Source: Collybia mongolica (lineage: Eukaryota > Basidiomycota > Agaricomycetes > Agaricales > Clitocybaceae). From it: a stretch of DNA of 64,000 nucleotides. Positions within the stretch are counted from its first letter, which is position 1. Every line of letters starts with the position of its first letter. The notes under the pieces were generated by a model. The model saw nothing but the letters and a program-made list of their open reading frames with translations. It had not been told where the DNA came from and made no database searches. Positions 11,428-20,877 of the stretch are shown piece after piece. The stretch spans positions 1 through 64,000 of the forward strand of contig JAAXNY010000015.1 of the NCBI GenBank assembly GCA_013420905.1, written 5' to 3'. Made by a program: the position numbers and the translations under genes.

Positions 11428-11571
11428 GTACCAAGTGTACGTTCAATTATTAGTGATCCCAAGCGGATCTATAAGTCCAAGCGACTTATCAAACAATACA
11501 GTGCCAAGTGCACTAAGGCCAAGTGCCTAGTAATTCCAACGGACAATACGGTACTAAGTTCCAAGTGAACT
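11428..11571 (-). promoter_or_regulatory. Array of six hairpins with a constant CAAGY loop in the element 1 leader
   Basis: Six short perfect inverted repeats share the loop CAAGT or CAAGC but have unrelated stems: GTAC (11,428), GATCC (11,455), ATAAGTC (11,471), AGTGC (11,500), AGGC (11,516) and AGTTC (11,557). In element sense the loop is ACTTG or GCTTG. Two more hairpins lie nearby: CAGGTT/AACCTG at 11,373-11,388 and GCTTAG/CTAAGC at 11,285-11,301. The array is present in the solo LTR at 21,609-21,752, starting 171 nt past a TATA box, so it should lie in the 5' leader RNA. Confidence 0.75.
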
Positions 11572-12008
11572 AAGTTTCTTTAATTCTGTGGTTCTCCAAT
11601 CAATTCCAATCAAGACACGTTGAAGCAATCTGATCCTTAATTCGGGCACGCAATAGTGTTTTAACAAATGTGATTTGTATACTCTATAGTCGCGCGAAGT
11701 GGGGGCAAGATTCCTTACCTTCGCGCTACTCATCTACAGTCTATTTATAATGTACAAACTAAATATCATATGGAATTGTAAATTTTACACGGAACCGCGC
11801 TCCCGCGCGCCAAGAATCTGTATTCAATACTGACGCGTCTACTACAACTTGGCGCGCGCGCCATGCGTGCCAATTATGTCGTTTACTGGTTACTTATCAA
11901 ATATTGAAAGAGCTGGCTAAACTCTTATCAAGTCCCGACCGCGCGCTCTGTTATTTAAAACAGCGCGGCACTGTCGTTTACTCCTCCTGATTGTCCCGGT
12001 TGCTATTC

Positions 12009-12740
12009 ACGGGGTCCCGTCGCTTCCGGTAGTTAACACCAAGTACCCCTGACTAGGATCGGGTTGTGCAAGTCCCGAATTTACAATTACTTCTCCTATT
12101 AATGATGATCCCCGGACTAATGATATCATACTACAACGGTTACTTATGAACTAAGACACCGAGGTTGTAACCGGGCATGGTGAATAGGACTAATAATAGA
12201 CCGTACTCATAGTCCTCTGTACTGATAGTGTATTATCCATTAGACCAGTTCACTCTGATTAGCCGTCTCGGAGCTCGACTCTAATCCTTTATTACCGCTT
12301 ACTTGGTTATTAGAAATGACACTAATAGCCTTACTTGTTGACTTTATAAGTGCAAACAATTTCGGGCCCTATCAACGGTGTCCCGTCGCTTCCGGTAGTT
12401 AACACCAAGTACCCCTGACTAGGATCGGGTTGTGCAAGTCCCGAATTTACAATTACTTCTCCTATTAATGATGATCCCCGGACTAATGATATCATACTAC
12501 AACGGTTACTTATGAACTAAGACACCGAGGTTGTAACCGGGCATGGTGAATAGGACTAATAATAGACCGTACTCATAGTCCTCTGTACTGATAGTGTATT
12601 ATCCATTAGACTAGTTCACTCTGATTAGCCGTCTTGGAGCTCGACTCTAATCCTTTATTACCGCTTACTTGGTTATTAGAAATGACACTAATAGCCTTAC
12701 TTGTCAACTTTATAAGTGCAAACAATTTCGGGCCCTATCA
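12009..12740 (-). repeat. 366 bp tandem duplication inside the element 1 LTR
   Basis: Positions 12,009-12,374 and 12,375-12,740 are near-identical direct copies. The second copy matches the solo LTR in gypsy2 copy B more closely than the first does. The junction reads CCCTATCA followed by ACGGTG, meaning an LTR end joined to an internal LTR position. Confidence 0.9.
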
Positions 12741-15617
12741 CCGCTCTCAGTCGCCGAACAAGCGGAGTTGGACAAGTTCCTCGAGGAGAACCTCGCCTCT
12801 GGTCGGATCCGCCCCTCCAAATTGCCAATGGCTTCGCCGTTCTTCTTTATCAAGAAGAAGGACGGTTTGCTACGCCCGGTACAGGACTACCGCGTTCTCA
12901 ATTCGCTGACGATCAAGAACAAATACCCACTCCCACTCATCTCCGACCTCGTCAACAATCTTCGGGGAGCGAAATACTTCTCCAAATTCGACGTTCGCTG
13001 GGGATACAACAACGTCCGAATTAAGGAAGGTGATGAGTGGAAGGCCACATTTTGCACAAACCGCGGAATGTTTGAGCCCCTGGTAATGTTCTTTGGTCTC
13101 ACTAACTCGCCGGCAACGTTCCAAACCATGATGAACGAGATATTCCACGATCTCATCATGGAAGGAGTGGTATGTGTCTACATCGATGATATTCTAATCT
13201 ACACAAAGACACTCGCCGAACACTGCCGAATTACGAGGTTAGTTCTCCAGCGACTCCGCGAACATAAACTGTACCTGCGACTGGACAAATGCGAATTCGA
13301 GAAGACCCGAATCGAGTATCTGGGGCTCATTATCTCGGAGGGGCAGGCGGAGATGGACCCGGTCAAGGTTGCCGGAGTAGCGGAATGGCCAACGCCCACG
13401 AACAAGAAGCAAGTGCAGTCCTTCTTGGGCTTCACAAACTTCTATCAGCGGTTCATTCGCGACTTCTCCCATATTGCGCGGCCATTGTTTGATCTCACCG
13501 GTAAAGACGTGCCTTGGAAGTGGGGTGAGTCGGAGCAGGAGGCATTCGAAGGGTTGAAGGAAGCGGTGTCGTCTAAACCGGTACTGATGTTCGCAGACGA
13601 CAACCGGCCGTTTAGGGTGGAGGCAGATAGTTCGGATTTCGCGACTGGCGCAGTACTTTTGCAACTCAGCCCGGAGGACGACAAGTGGCACCCGATCGCG
13701 TTTTCGTCAAAGAGCCTCAACGCGGTCGAGCGGAATTACGAGATACACGACAAGGAAATGCTTGCCATCATTCGCGCACTCGAAGAATGGCGACACTTCC
13801 TTGAAGGCGCACGACACGACTTCGAGATCTGGACAGACCACAAAAATCTAGAGTACTTCCGGACGTCCCAGAAGCTAAATTGGAGACAGGCCAGGTGGTC
13901 ACTGTACCTCTCCCGATTCAACTTCTCGCTGCACCACAAGCCCGGACGAAGTATGGGTAAGCCAGACGCGCTATCTCGCCGAGCGGACCACAGCGATGGA
14001 AGCGAGGATAACCGCGATCTAGTCCTCCTCAAACCGGAGTTGTTCACAATCCACGCACTGGAAGGAATGGTCGTGGAAGGAGAGGAAAGGGACATTCTGC
14101 GGGATATTCGGAGAGGCAATCGCAAGGGACATCAGGAGGAAGCGGTGGTGAAGGCAGCGCAGGAGTTGAAGAAGTCCGCAGGAAAATCGGTTCGGAGCGC
14201 AGAGTGGAGGGAAGCGCAGGAGTTGCTGTATTTCCGCAATCGCATCTACGTCCCAAAACACGCTGACCTTCGCAGACGTATAGTTGCGCAACATCACGAT
14301 TCGCGAATTGCGGGACACGCCGGAAGATGGAAGACGTTGGAACTCGTATCGCGCAATTATTGGTGGCCTCAAATGTTGCGCTACATCGGCGAATACTGCA
14401 AGACATGCGACCTCTGTCTCCGAACGAAGGCTCAGCGTCAACTTCCAAGTGGTGAACTTAAACCGCTGCCGATTCCGGAAGGTCGCTGGGACGTCGCAAG
14501 CGTGGATTTCATCGTGGAACTCCCCGAGTCGCAAGGGCATGATGCGATCATGGTAGTGGTGGACACGGTGGGTAAACGCGCGCACTTCATCCCAACCACG
14601 ACGACAATTACCGCGCTTGGATCGGCGAGGCTTTACCTCCAGCATGTGTGGAAGTTGCACGGCTTACCGAAGGCTATGGTCTCTGACCAAGGGGTACAGT
14701 TCGTGGCGGAATTCACAAGGGAGTTATATCGCATGCTTGATATTAAACTCACAGCGTCTACGGCGTACCACCCACAGACAGACGGACAGACCGAGCGAGT
14801 GAACCAGGAACTGGAGCAGTATCTCCGGTTATTCGTCAGCGAGCGACAGGACAACTGGGTCGACCTTTTACCGCTCGCCGAATTCCAGTACAATAACCAC
14901 GTCCACTCCTTGACACAGCACTCGCCGTTCTTCCTGGACACCGGTCGACATCCACGCATGGGCTTCGAACCACAGACCGCACCATCCCGGCTGGAAACCG
15001 CGAACGAATTCCGCAACCGAATGAAGGACACCCTCGAGGAAGCCCGCGCCGCATTAGCCAAAGCCAAGGACGAGATGGCGATGTACTACAATCGCCGCCA
15101 AAACCCAACACCCGACTACCAGGTTGGAGACCGGATGTATTTGGATTCGCGCGACATTCGTATCACTCGACCGTTGCAGAAACTGGCTCACCGCTACATC
15201 GGGCCCTACCCCATCGAAGCCAAGGTTGGATCGCACGCCTACCGCCTCAAACTTCCGCCGGCGCTATCGCGCATCCACCCGGTCTTCCATGTTGTCAAAC
15301 TCCTACCCGCGCCGCACGACCCAATACCCGGTAGAACGGTCACCGAAGTCCCTGAACCCACTCTCATAGACGGCAAGGTACATTATGAGGTTCAGGAGAT
15401 CATGGACAGCCGGATTTACAGGAACAAGCTGCAGTACCTGATTGCCTGGAAGGGCTACAGCTACGAACAGAACACCTGGGAACCTGCCGACAAGGTGAAT
15501 GCGGATGAGTTGGTCGCCGAATTCTACAGATGCAACCCTGGAGCACTGCGACTCATACAACGCGTCCAATTCGCACAGATCCTGTTCCAACGCCAGCGTG
15601 AAGACACGCGAACCTAG
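12669..15617 (+). CDS. pol: Gypsy2 copy A pol (RT-RNase H-integrase-chromodomain), 5' end replaced by element 1 LTR
   Basis: True pol codons start at 12,741; the first 24 codons of the open frame are read-through from the element 1 LTR. Domains in order: RT with YIDDILIY, RNase H ending near HKPGRSMGKPDALSRR, HHCC zinc finger, integrase core (SVDFIVELP, SDQGVQF, GQTERVNQ), a GPY/F-like module, and a C-terminal chromodomain (near YLIAWKGYSYEQNTWEP) that targets integration through histone marks. The 982-residue frame is identical to copy B. Its gag and protease lie beyond the left edge on the far side of element 1, so this copy is dead unless element 1 is removed. Confidence 0.92.
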   Translation: MVIRNDTNSLTCQLYKCKQFRALSPLSVAEQAELDKFLEENLASGRIRPSKLPMASPFFFIKKKDGLLRPVQDYRVLNSLTIKNKYPLPLISDLVNNLRGAKYFSKFDVRWGYNNVRIKEGDEWKATFCTNRGMFEPLVMFFGLTNSPATFQTMMNEIFHDLIMEGVVCVYIDDILIYTKTLAEHCRITRLVLQRLREHKLYLRLDKCEFEKTRIEYLGLIISEGQAEMDPVKVAGVAEWPTPTNKKQVQSFLGFTNFYQRFIRDFSHIARPLFDLTGKDVPWKWGESEQEAFEGLKEAVSSKPVLMFADDNRPFRVEADSSDFATGAVLLQLSPEDDKWHPIAFSSKSLNAVERNYEIHDKEMLAIIRALEEWRHFLEGARHDFEIWTDHKNLEYFRTSQKLNWRQARWSLYLSRFNFSLHHKPGRSMGKPDALSRRADHSDGSEDNRDLVLLKPELFTIHALEGMVVEGEERDILRDIRRGNRKGHQEEAVVKAAQELKKSAGKSVRSAEWREAQELLYFRNRIYVPKHADLRRRIVAQHHDSRIAGHAGRWKTLELVSRNYWWPQMLRYIGEYCKTCDLCLRTKAQRQLPSGELKPLPIPEGRWDVASVDFIVELPESQGHDAIMVVVDTVGKRAHFIPTTTTITALGSARLYLQHVWKLHGLPKAMVSDQGVQFVAEFTRELYRMLDIKLTASTAYHPQTDGQTERVNQELEQYLRLFVSERQDNWVDLLPLAEFQYNNHVHSLTQHSPFFLDTGRHPRMGFEPQTAPSRLETANEFRNRMKDTLEEARAALAKAKDEMAMYYNRRQNPTPDYQVGDRMYLDSRDIRITRPLQKLAHRYIGPYPIEAKVGSHAYRLKLPPALSRIHPVFHVVKLLPAPHDPIPGRTVTEVPEPTLIDGKVHYEVQEIMDSRIYRNKLQYLIAWKGYSYEQNTWEPADKVNADELVAEFYRCNPGALRLIQRVQFAQILFQRQREDTRT

Positions 15618-16133
15618 AAGGGGGGTAATGTAAGGGGAACTCCATTTCCGCCTTACTTCGCCGATCTAGCCTTACTTCGCCGAATCTCGCTCCGCCGACT
15701 TCTACTTCGCCAATTCGCGACTCAGTCATCCCGCCAACTTACGATACAATTTCTCTGCTTACTTCGCGCTCACTCAATTACATTCACTACATCGCACGTT
15801 CATTACCTACGCCCACACGCACCCCCACTCTCTACTTCGCGCGCAGTTCGCCGCCGGACTTCGCACTTGTTTGGACTATCAAGGGCACGGTCACGTGACC
15901 TTTGCTAGCCCAACGCGTGTCGTCGTACCGCACCGGGAACGTGTATTTAATGTAGTACTAGGTATATAGCACACCCCCCCTGATGGAGGCTCCTCAGAGA
16001 ATTCTCTTAGGATCCCCTCCACCAGGTGAGTAGTACATATGTCGTACAAGTGAATACATCTCTTAGGATCCCCTCCACCAGCGTCGGCCCGCTCTACTAA
16101 GTTCGCGCGCACTCCGCCGGAGTTGCCCTTACA
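12741..16133 (+). mobile_element. Gypsy2 copy A (3' part)
   Basis: Pol, a polypurine tract (GAAGGGGGGTAA region, 15,618-15,629) and the 3' LTR. The 5' part is displaced beyond position 1 by the insertion of element 1. Its right flank GGAGG is the reverse complement of the CCTCC flank of copy B, which is part of the inversion evidence. Confidence 0.9.
15630..16133 (+). repeat. LTR at the 3' end of gypsy2 copy A
   Basis: Starts TGTAAGGGGAACTCC and ends GGAGTTGCCCTTACA, an imperfect terminal inverted repeat. It holds a TATATA box (15,963-15,968) and, 33 bp on, AGAGAATTCT (15,996-16,005), which is complementary to the PBS region. A 22-bp direct repeat (CTCTTAGGATCCCCTCCACC core) occurs near 16,003 and 16,060. 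It is 504 bp, 2 bp shorter than the two copy B LTRs because of one local change. Confidence 0.92.
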
Positions 16134-16330
16134 GGAGGGAGGCCGAGACGAGGGGCTCCCGCGATCGGCTAATTGTGATAAGGTCTCTTGCACGATCGGC
16201 AGGCTCTGATCTGAAACCGAGATTATTGAGCTAGGACTCATGAAATAAAGAATGACGACTTACCCTTGGCATCCACATACACAATTAAGTGGCCATCCGC
16301 AGCATCGCGAGGCCGTGATTGACTAAGAAC
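16134..16330 (-). pseudogene. 5' fragment of a host viroplasmin-domain gene (inverted)
   Basis: On the minus strand an exon at 16,210-16,134 is preceded by a GTAAGT...TTTCAG intron (16,263-16,211) and by another coding-looking exon (GHLIVYVDAK). The exon frame runs to the very edge of the LTR, ending in Arg-Pro-Pro-Ser. Joined to 24,936 on the plus strand after removing one CCTCC, the same frame continues (Pro-Val-Asp-Ile-Glu-Phe) into the viroplasmin-like domain. This is therefore the upstream part of that gene, now in inverted orientation. Confidence 0.75.
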
Positions 16331-16570
16331 CACCCAAGACCATTGATGGAGAATTCGGAAAGAGGAACGAGTTCAGAAGGTTGAGCCAACATTGGAAATG
16401 GTACCTTGATGTGGGGTTAGAGCGTTGGATGAGGTGAAAAGGGTTGGTTGATAACGTTAGTTGATAACGTTTATACCCTTATCATGGGCTGTATAGTTGA
16501 TCGGATATTGCCGTAGCCACCGAAAATCCATTGTGGATATCGTCCGGGCCCAAATCTAAACACCGGCAGA

Positions 16571-17411
16571 ATGGCACCTCGTTCCTGGGCCACTGGTCTG
16601 CAACTGGAATACCATAAATCCCTCAAGCCAAAGTTTCTTGAAGCACAGGAAAAGAAGACTTCTAGATCCTTTCGATTGGAGGTGGAGAATGAGTGGATGA
16701 GGCGATGGCCAGTTGAGGCAACCGATCATGAGCTTGGTGATCTTACCGGTCTCTCAACCCTGGAGATCGATGAACGCCGAAAGGAGTTTGTCCATAACAA
16801 GGTGGCCGCGCTTTGTAAGGTAATTTGATTTAGCCAAATGATGGATTACCTCGGCTGATTATCGCCTTACAGAGACTGGGTGAATGGTGGTATAATCATG
16901 GGCGGGAGAAATCTAGACAATCCTTGAGCACAAGGAAAAGTGTTATTGCTCTTGTGAAACCCAAACATAGAGCATTGAGCGCCATTGAACTCTATTCCCG
17001 GAAATATTACGCCAAGCGCATCAAACCTTTTGTGCTAGCCAAAATTCAAGCTCAAAAGGTACCGAAAGCCAAGACCCTCGATGTGATCAAGGCGAAAACA
17101 CGCAAACGATGGCTGCTCGAGTCAGAAGACTTCTGCGCTGACATCGTGGCGGAGCTGGAGGCTATAAAACAGGAGCCTGACCCAGATGCCAAAAATCCAG
17201 CAGAATATGCAGAGTAGGTACTGCTTGCTGCCGTATATTCGCACTTCTCTGACTGTGGTAAAGAGCTATAGCTGCGCTTCCCACCTTTTTTGACAAAATG
17301 TTCGAGGAATTGGAGCAGAGCACGGGCTGGAAGTTTTCTGTAATCGCGGGCGGGCCGTCACCAGAGGTACAGGGGGAAATCATGACTCGCTCGTGAGTGC
17401 GACATGATTTT
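16571..17411 (+). CDS. Hypothetical Agaricomycete gene, truncated by the spacer junction
   Basis: No function assigned. Exon 1 (16,571-16,819) and exon 2 (16,873 on) are joined by a GT-AG intron. The protein is charged and helical with Trp-rich patches (LGEWWYNHGREKS) and a Glu/Lys-rich part ending PDAKNPAEYAE at a TAG (17,217). A further coding-like stretch (about 17,270-17,395; DKMFEELEQSTGWKFSVIAG) follows a possible intron, but I could not find a splice that keeps frame, so the gene may already be decayed. It ends inside an apparent intron (GTGAGT at about 17,393), where gypsy2 LTR sequence begins at 17,412. Before the inversion it would have been interrupted by copy A. Confidence 0.55.
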
Positions 17412-17917
17412 TGTAAGGGCAACTCCAGTGGAGTGCGCGCGAACTTAGTAGAGCGGGCCGACGCTGGTGGAGGGGATCCTAAGTTGATGTATTCACTTGT
17501 ACGACATATGTACTACTCACCTGGTGGAGGGGATCCTAAGAGAATTCTCTGAGGAGCCTCCATCAGGGGGGGTGTGCTATATACCTAGTACTACATTAAA
17601 TACACGTTCCCGGTGCGGTACGACGACACGCATTGGGCTAGCAAAGGTCACGTGACCGTGCCCTTGATAGTCCAAACAAGTGCGAAGTCCGGCGGCGAAC
17701 TGCGCGCGAAGTAGAGAGTGGGGGTGCGTGTGGGCGTAGGTAATGAACGTGCGATGTAGTGAATGTAATTGAGTGAGCGCGAAGTAAGCAGAGAAATTGT
17801 ATCGTAAGTTGGCGGGATGACTGAGTCGCGAATTGGCGAAGTAGAAGTCGGCGGAGCGAGATTCGGCGAAGTAAGGCTAGATCGGCGAAGTAAGGCGGAA
17901 ATGGAGTTCCCCTTACA
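17412..17917 (-). repeat. LTR at the 3' end of gypsy2 copy B
   Basis: 506 bp, TG...CA, minus orientation. It differs from the 5' LTR of the same copy at seven positions, all at CpG. The left flank is ATTTT, with no match to CCTCC on the other side of the element. Confidence 0.93.
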
Positions 17918-17928
17918 TTACCCCCCTT

Positions 17929-20877
17929 CTAGGTTCGCGTGTCTTCACGCTGGCGTTGGAACAGGATCTGTGCGAATTGGACGCGTTGTATGAGTCGCAG
18001 TGCTCCAGGGTTGCATCTGTAGAATTCGGCGACCAACTCATCCGCATTCACCTTGTCGGCAGGTTCCCAGGTGTTCTGTTCGTAGCTGTAGCCCTTCCAG
18101 GCAATCAGGTACTGCAGCTTGTTCCTGTAAATCCGGCTGTCCATGATCTCCTGAACCTCATAATGTACCTTGCCGTCTATGAGAGTGGGTTCAGGGACTT
18201 CGGTGACCGTTCTACCGGGTATTGGGTCGTGCGGCGCGGGTAGGAGTTTGACAACATGGAAGACCGGGTGGATGCGCGATAGCGCCGGCGGAAGTTTGAG
18301 GCGGTAGGCGTGCGATCCAACCTTGGCTTCGATGGGGTAGGGCCCGATGTAGCGGTGAGCCAGTTTCTGCAACGGTCGAGTGATACGAATGTCGCGCGAA
18401 TCCAAATACATCCGGTCTCCAACCTGGTAGTCGGGTGTTGGGTTTTGGCGGCGATTGTAGTACATCGCCATCTCGTCCTTGGCTTTGGCTAATGCGGCGC
18501 GGGCTTCCTCGAGGGTGTCCTTCATTCGGTTGCGGAATTCGTTCGCGGTTTCCAGCCGGGATGGTGCGGTCTGTGGTTCGAAGCCCATGCGTGGATGTCG
18601 ACCGGTGTCCAGGAAGAACGGCGAGTGCTGTGTCAAGGAGTGGACGTGGTTATTGTACTGGAATTCGGCGAGCGGTAAAAGGTCGACCCAGTTGTCCTGT
18701 CGCTCGCTGACGAATAACCGGAGATACTGCTCCAGTTCCTGGTTCACTCGCTCGGTCTGTCCGTCTGTCTGTGGGTGGTACGCCGTAGACGCTGTGAGTT
18801 TAATATCAAGCATGCGATATAACTCCCTTGTGAATTCCGCCACGAACTGTACCCCTTGGTCAGAGACCATAGCCTTCGGTAAGCCGTGCAACTTCCACAC
18901 ATGCTGGAGGTAAAGCCTCGCCGATCCAAGCGCGGTAATTGTCGTCGTGGTTGGGATGAAGTGCGCGCGTTTACCCACCGTGTCCACCACTACCATGATC
19001 GCATCATGCCCTTGCGACTCGGGGAGTTCCACGATGAAATCCACGCTTGCGACGTCCCAGCGACCTTCCGGAATCGGCAGCGGTTTAAGTTCACCACTTG
19101 GAAGTTGACGCTGAGCCTTCGTTCGGAGACAGAGGTCGCATGTCTTGCAGTATTCGCCGATGTAGCGCAACATTTGAGGCCACCAATAATTGCGCGATAC
19201 GAGTTCCAACGTCTTCCATCTTCCGGCGTGTCCCGCAATTCGCGAATCGTGATGTTGCGCAACTATACGTCTGCGAAGGTCAGCGTGTTTTGGGACGTAG
19301 ATGCGATTGCGGAAATACAGCAACTCCTGCGCTTCCCTCCACTCTGCGCTCCGAACCGATTTTCCTGCGGACTTCTTCAACTCCTGCGCTGCCTTCACCA
19401 CCGCTTCCTCCTGATGTCCCTTGCGATTGCCTCTCCGAATATCCCGCAGAATGTCCCTTTCCTCTCCTTCCACGACCATTCCTTCCAGTGCGTGGATTGT
19501 GAACAACTCCGGTTTGAGGAGGACTAGATCGCGGTTATCCTCGCTTCCATCGCTGTGGTCCGCTCGGCGAGATAGCGCGTCTGGCTTACCCATACTTCGT
19601 CCGGGCTTGTGGTGCAGCGAGAAGTTGAATCGGGAGAGGTACAGTGACCACCTGGCCTGTCTCCAATTTAGCTTCTGGGACGTCCGGAAGTACTCTAGAT
19701 TTTTGTGGTCTGTCCAGATCTCGAAGTCGTGTCGTGCGCCTTCAAGGAAGTGTCGCCATTCTTCGAGTGCGCGAATGATGGCAAGCATTTCCTTGTCGTG
19801 TATCTCGTAATTCCGCTCGACCGCGTTGAGGCTCTTTGACGAAAACGCGATCGGGTGCCACTTGTCGTCCTCCGGGCTGAGTTGCAAAAGTACTGCGCCA
19901 GTCGCGAAATCCGAACTATCTGCCTCCACCCTAAACGGCCGGTTGTCGTCTGCGAACATCAGTACCGGTTTAGACGACACCGCTTCCTTCAACCCTTCGA
20001 ATGCCTCCTGCTCCGACTCACCCCACTTCCAAGGCACGTCTTTACCGGTGAGATCAAACAATGGCCGCGCAATATGGGAGAAGTCGCGAATGAACCGCTG
20101 ATAGAAGTTTGTGAAGCCCAAGAAGGACTGCACTTGCTTCTTGTTCGTGGGCGTTGGCCATTCCGCTACTCCGGCAACCTTGACCGGGTCCATCTCCGCC
20201 TGCCCCTCCGAGATAATGAGCCCCAGATACTCGATTCGGGTCTTCTCGAATTCGCATTTGTCCAGTCGCAGGTACAGTTTATGTTCGCGGAGTCGCTGGA
20301 GAACTAACCTCGTAATTCGGCAGTGTTCGGCGAGTGTCTTTGTGTAGATTAGAATATCATCGATGTAGACACATACCACTCCTTCCATGATGAGATCGTG
20401 GAATATCTCGTTCATCATGGTTTGGAACGTTGCCGGCGAGTTAGTGAGACCAAAGAACATTACCAGGGGCTCAAACATTCCGCGGTTTGTGCAAAATGTG
20501 GCCTTCCACTCATCACCTTCCTTAATTCGGACGTTGTTGTATCCCCAGCGAACGTCGAATTTGGAGAAGTATTTCGCTCCCCGAAGATTGTTGACGAGGT
20601 CGGAGATGAGTGGGAGTGGGTATTTGTTCTTGATCGTCAGCGAATTGAGAACGCGGTAGTCCTGTACCGGGCGTAGCAAACCGTCCTTCTTCTTGATAAA
20701 GAAGAACGGCGAAGCCATTGGCAATTTGGAGGGGCGGATCCGACCAGAGGCGAGGTTCTCCTCGAGGAACTTGTCCAACTCCGCTTGTTCGGCGACTGAG
20801 AGCGGTGATAGGGCCCGAAATTGTTTGCACTTATAAAGTTGACAAGTAAGGCTATTAGTGTCATTTCTAATAACCAA
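17929..20877 (-). CDS. pol: Gypsy2 copy B pol (RT-RNase H-integrase-chromodomain)
   Basis: The protein is identical to copy A pol across all 982 residues, including 24 N-terminal codons that come from the nested element 1 LTR. It has YIDD in RT, an HHCC finger plus D,D-E core in integrase, and a C-terminal chromodomain. It has been separated from its own protease/RT N-terminus (22,024) by the 1,218 bp solo LTR, so a full Pol cannot be made from this copy. Perfect identity with copy A, where the LTR pair of this copy has diverged by 1.4%, suggests recent gene conversion or recombination between the inverted arms. Confidence 0.92.
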   Translation of the reverse strand: MVIRNDTNSLTCQLYKCKQFRALSPLSVAEQAELDKFLEENLASGRIRPSKLPMASPFFFIKKKDGLLRPVQDYRVLNSLTIKNKYPLPLISDLVNNLRGAKYFSKFDVRWGYNNVRIKEGDEWKATFCTNRGMFEPLVMFFGLTNSPATFQTMMNEIFHDLIMEGVVCVYIDDILIYTKTLAEHCRITRLVLQRLREHKLYLRLDKCEFEKTRIEYLGLIISEGQAEMDPVKVAGVAEWPTPTNKKQVQSFLGFTNFYQRFIRDFSHIARPLFDLTGKDVPWKWGESEQEAFEGLKEAVSSKPVLMFADDNRPFRVEADSSDFATGAVLLQLSPEDDKWHPIAFSSKSLNAVERNYEIHDKEMLAIIRALEEWRHFLEGARHDFEIWTDHKNLEYFRTSQKLNWRQARWSLYLSRFNFSLHHKPGRSMGKPDALSRRADHSDGSEDNRDLVLLKPELFTIHALEGMVVEGEERDILRDIRRGNRKGHQEEAVVKAAQELKKSAGKSVRSAEWREAQELLYFRNRIYVPKHADLRRRIVAQHHDSRIAGHAGRWKTLELVSRNYWWPQMLRYIGEYCKTCDLCLRTKAQRQLPSGELKPLPIPEGRWDVASVDFIVELPESQGHDAIMVVVDTVGKRAHFIPTTTTITALGSARLYLQHVWKLHGLPKAMVSDQGVQFVAEFTRELYRMLDIKLTASTAYHPQTDGQTERVNQELEQYLRLFVSERQDNWVDLLPLAEFQYNNHVHSLTQHSPFFLDTGRHPRMGFEPQTAPSRLETANEFRNRMKDTLEEARAALAKAKDEMAMYYNRRQNPTPDYQVGDRMYLDSRDIRITRPLQKLAHRYIGPYPIEAKVGSHAYRLKLPPALSRIHPVFHVVKLLPAPHDPIPGRTVTEVPEPTLIDGKVHYEVQEIMDSRIYRNKLQYLIAWKGYSYEQNTWEPADKVNADELVAEFYRCNPGALRLIQRVQFAQILFQRQREDTRT

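Larger units (their letters stand above)
1..12740 (-). mobile_element. Element 1: large Ty3/gypsy retrotransposon (3' end beyond window)
   Basis: Read on the minus strand, the order is 5' LTR (12,740-11,156), PBS-like site, Gag (10,699-9,188), protease (9,182-7,977), then RT-RNase H-integrase (to 3,982), followed by at least 3.9 kb holding two antisense genes. No second LTR copy is visible down to position 1, so the element exceeds 12.7 kb or has lost its 3' LTR. It is inserted in gypsy2 copy A: its LTR ends TG...CA, and the flank CCGCT at 12,741 is the site at which the solo LTR of the same family sits in gypsy2 copy B. The three coding frames show no premature stops, so the copy may be fairly young. 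That the antisense genes belong to the element is an inference from their position. Confidence 0.85.
11156..12740 (-). repeat. 5' LTR of element 1, with internal 366 bp duplication
   Basis: The boundaries are TG at 11,156 and CA at 12,740, fixed by comparison with the solo LTR at 20,806-22,023 (1,218 bp). The extra length here is a 366 bp tandem duplication at the upstream end of the LTR. In element sense it holds a TATAAATA box (plus-strand 11,742-11,749) and, downstream in what should be R/U5, a dense set of hairpins. Differences from the solo LTR are mostly CpG transitions. Confidence 0.88.

Noticed and set aside
11428..11571. CRISPR-like reading of the CAAGY repeats
   Set aside because: The constant part is five bases inside variable palindromes, in a eukaryotic LTR; there are no repeats and spacers of CRISPR size.
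13239..14660. Long open frames (up to 213 codons) on the minus strand opposite gypsy2 pol, repeated at 18,886-20,307
   Set aside because: They are mirror frames of the pol gene, present in both copies only because the nucleotides are identical; no motif or start context of their own.
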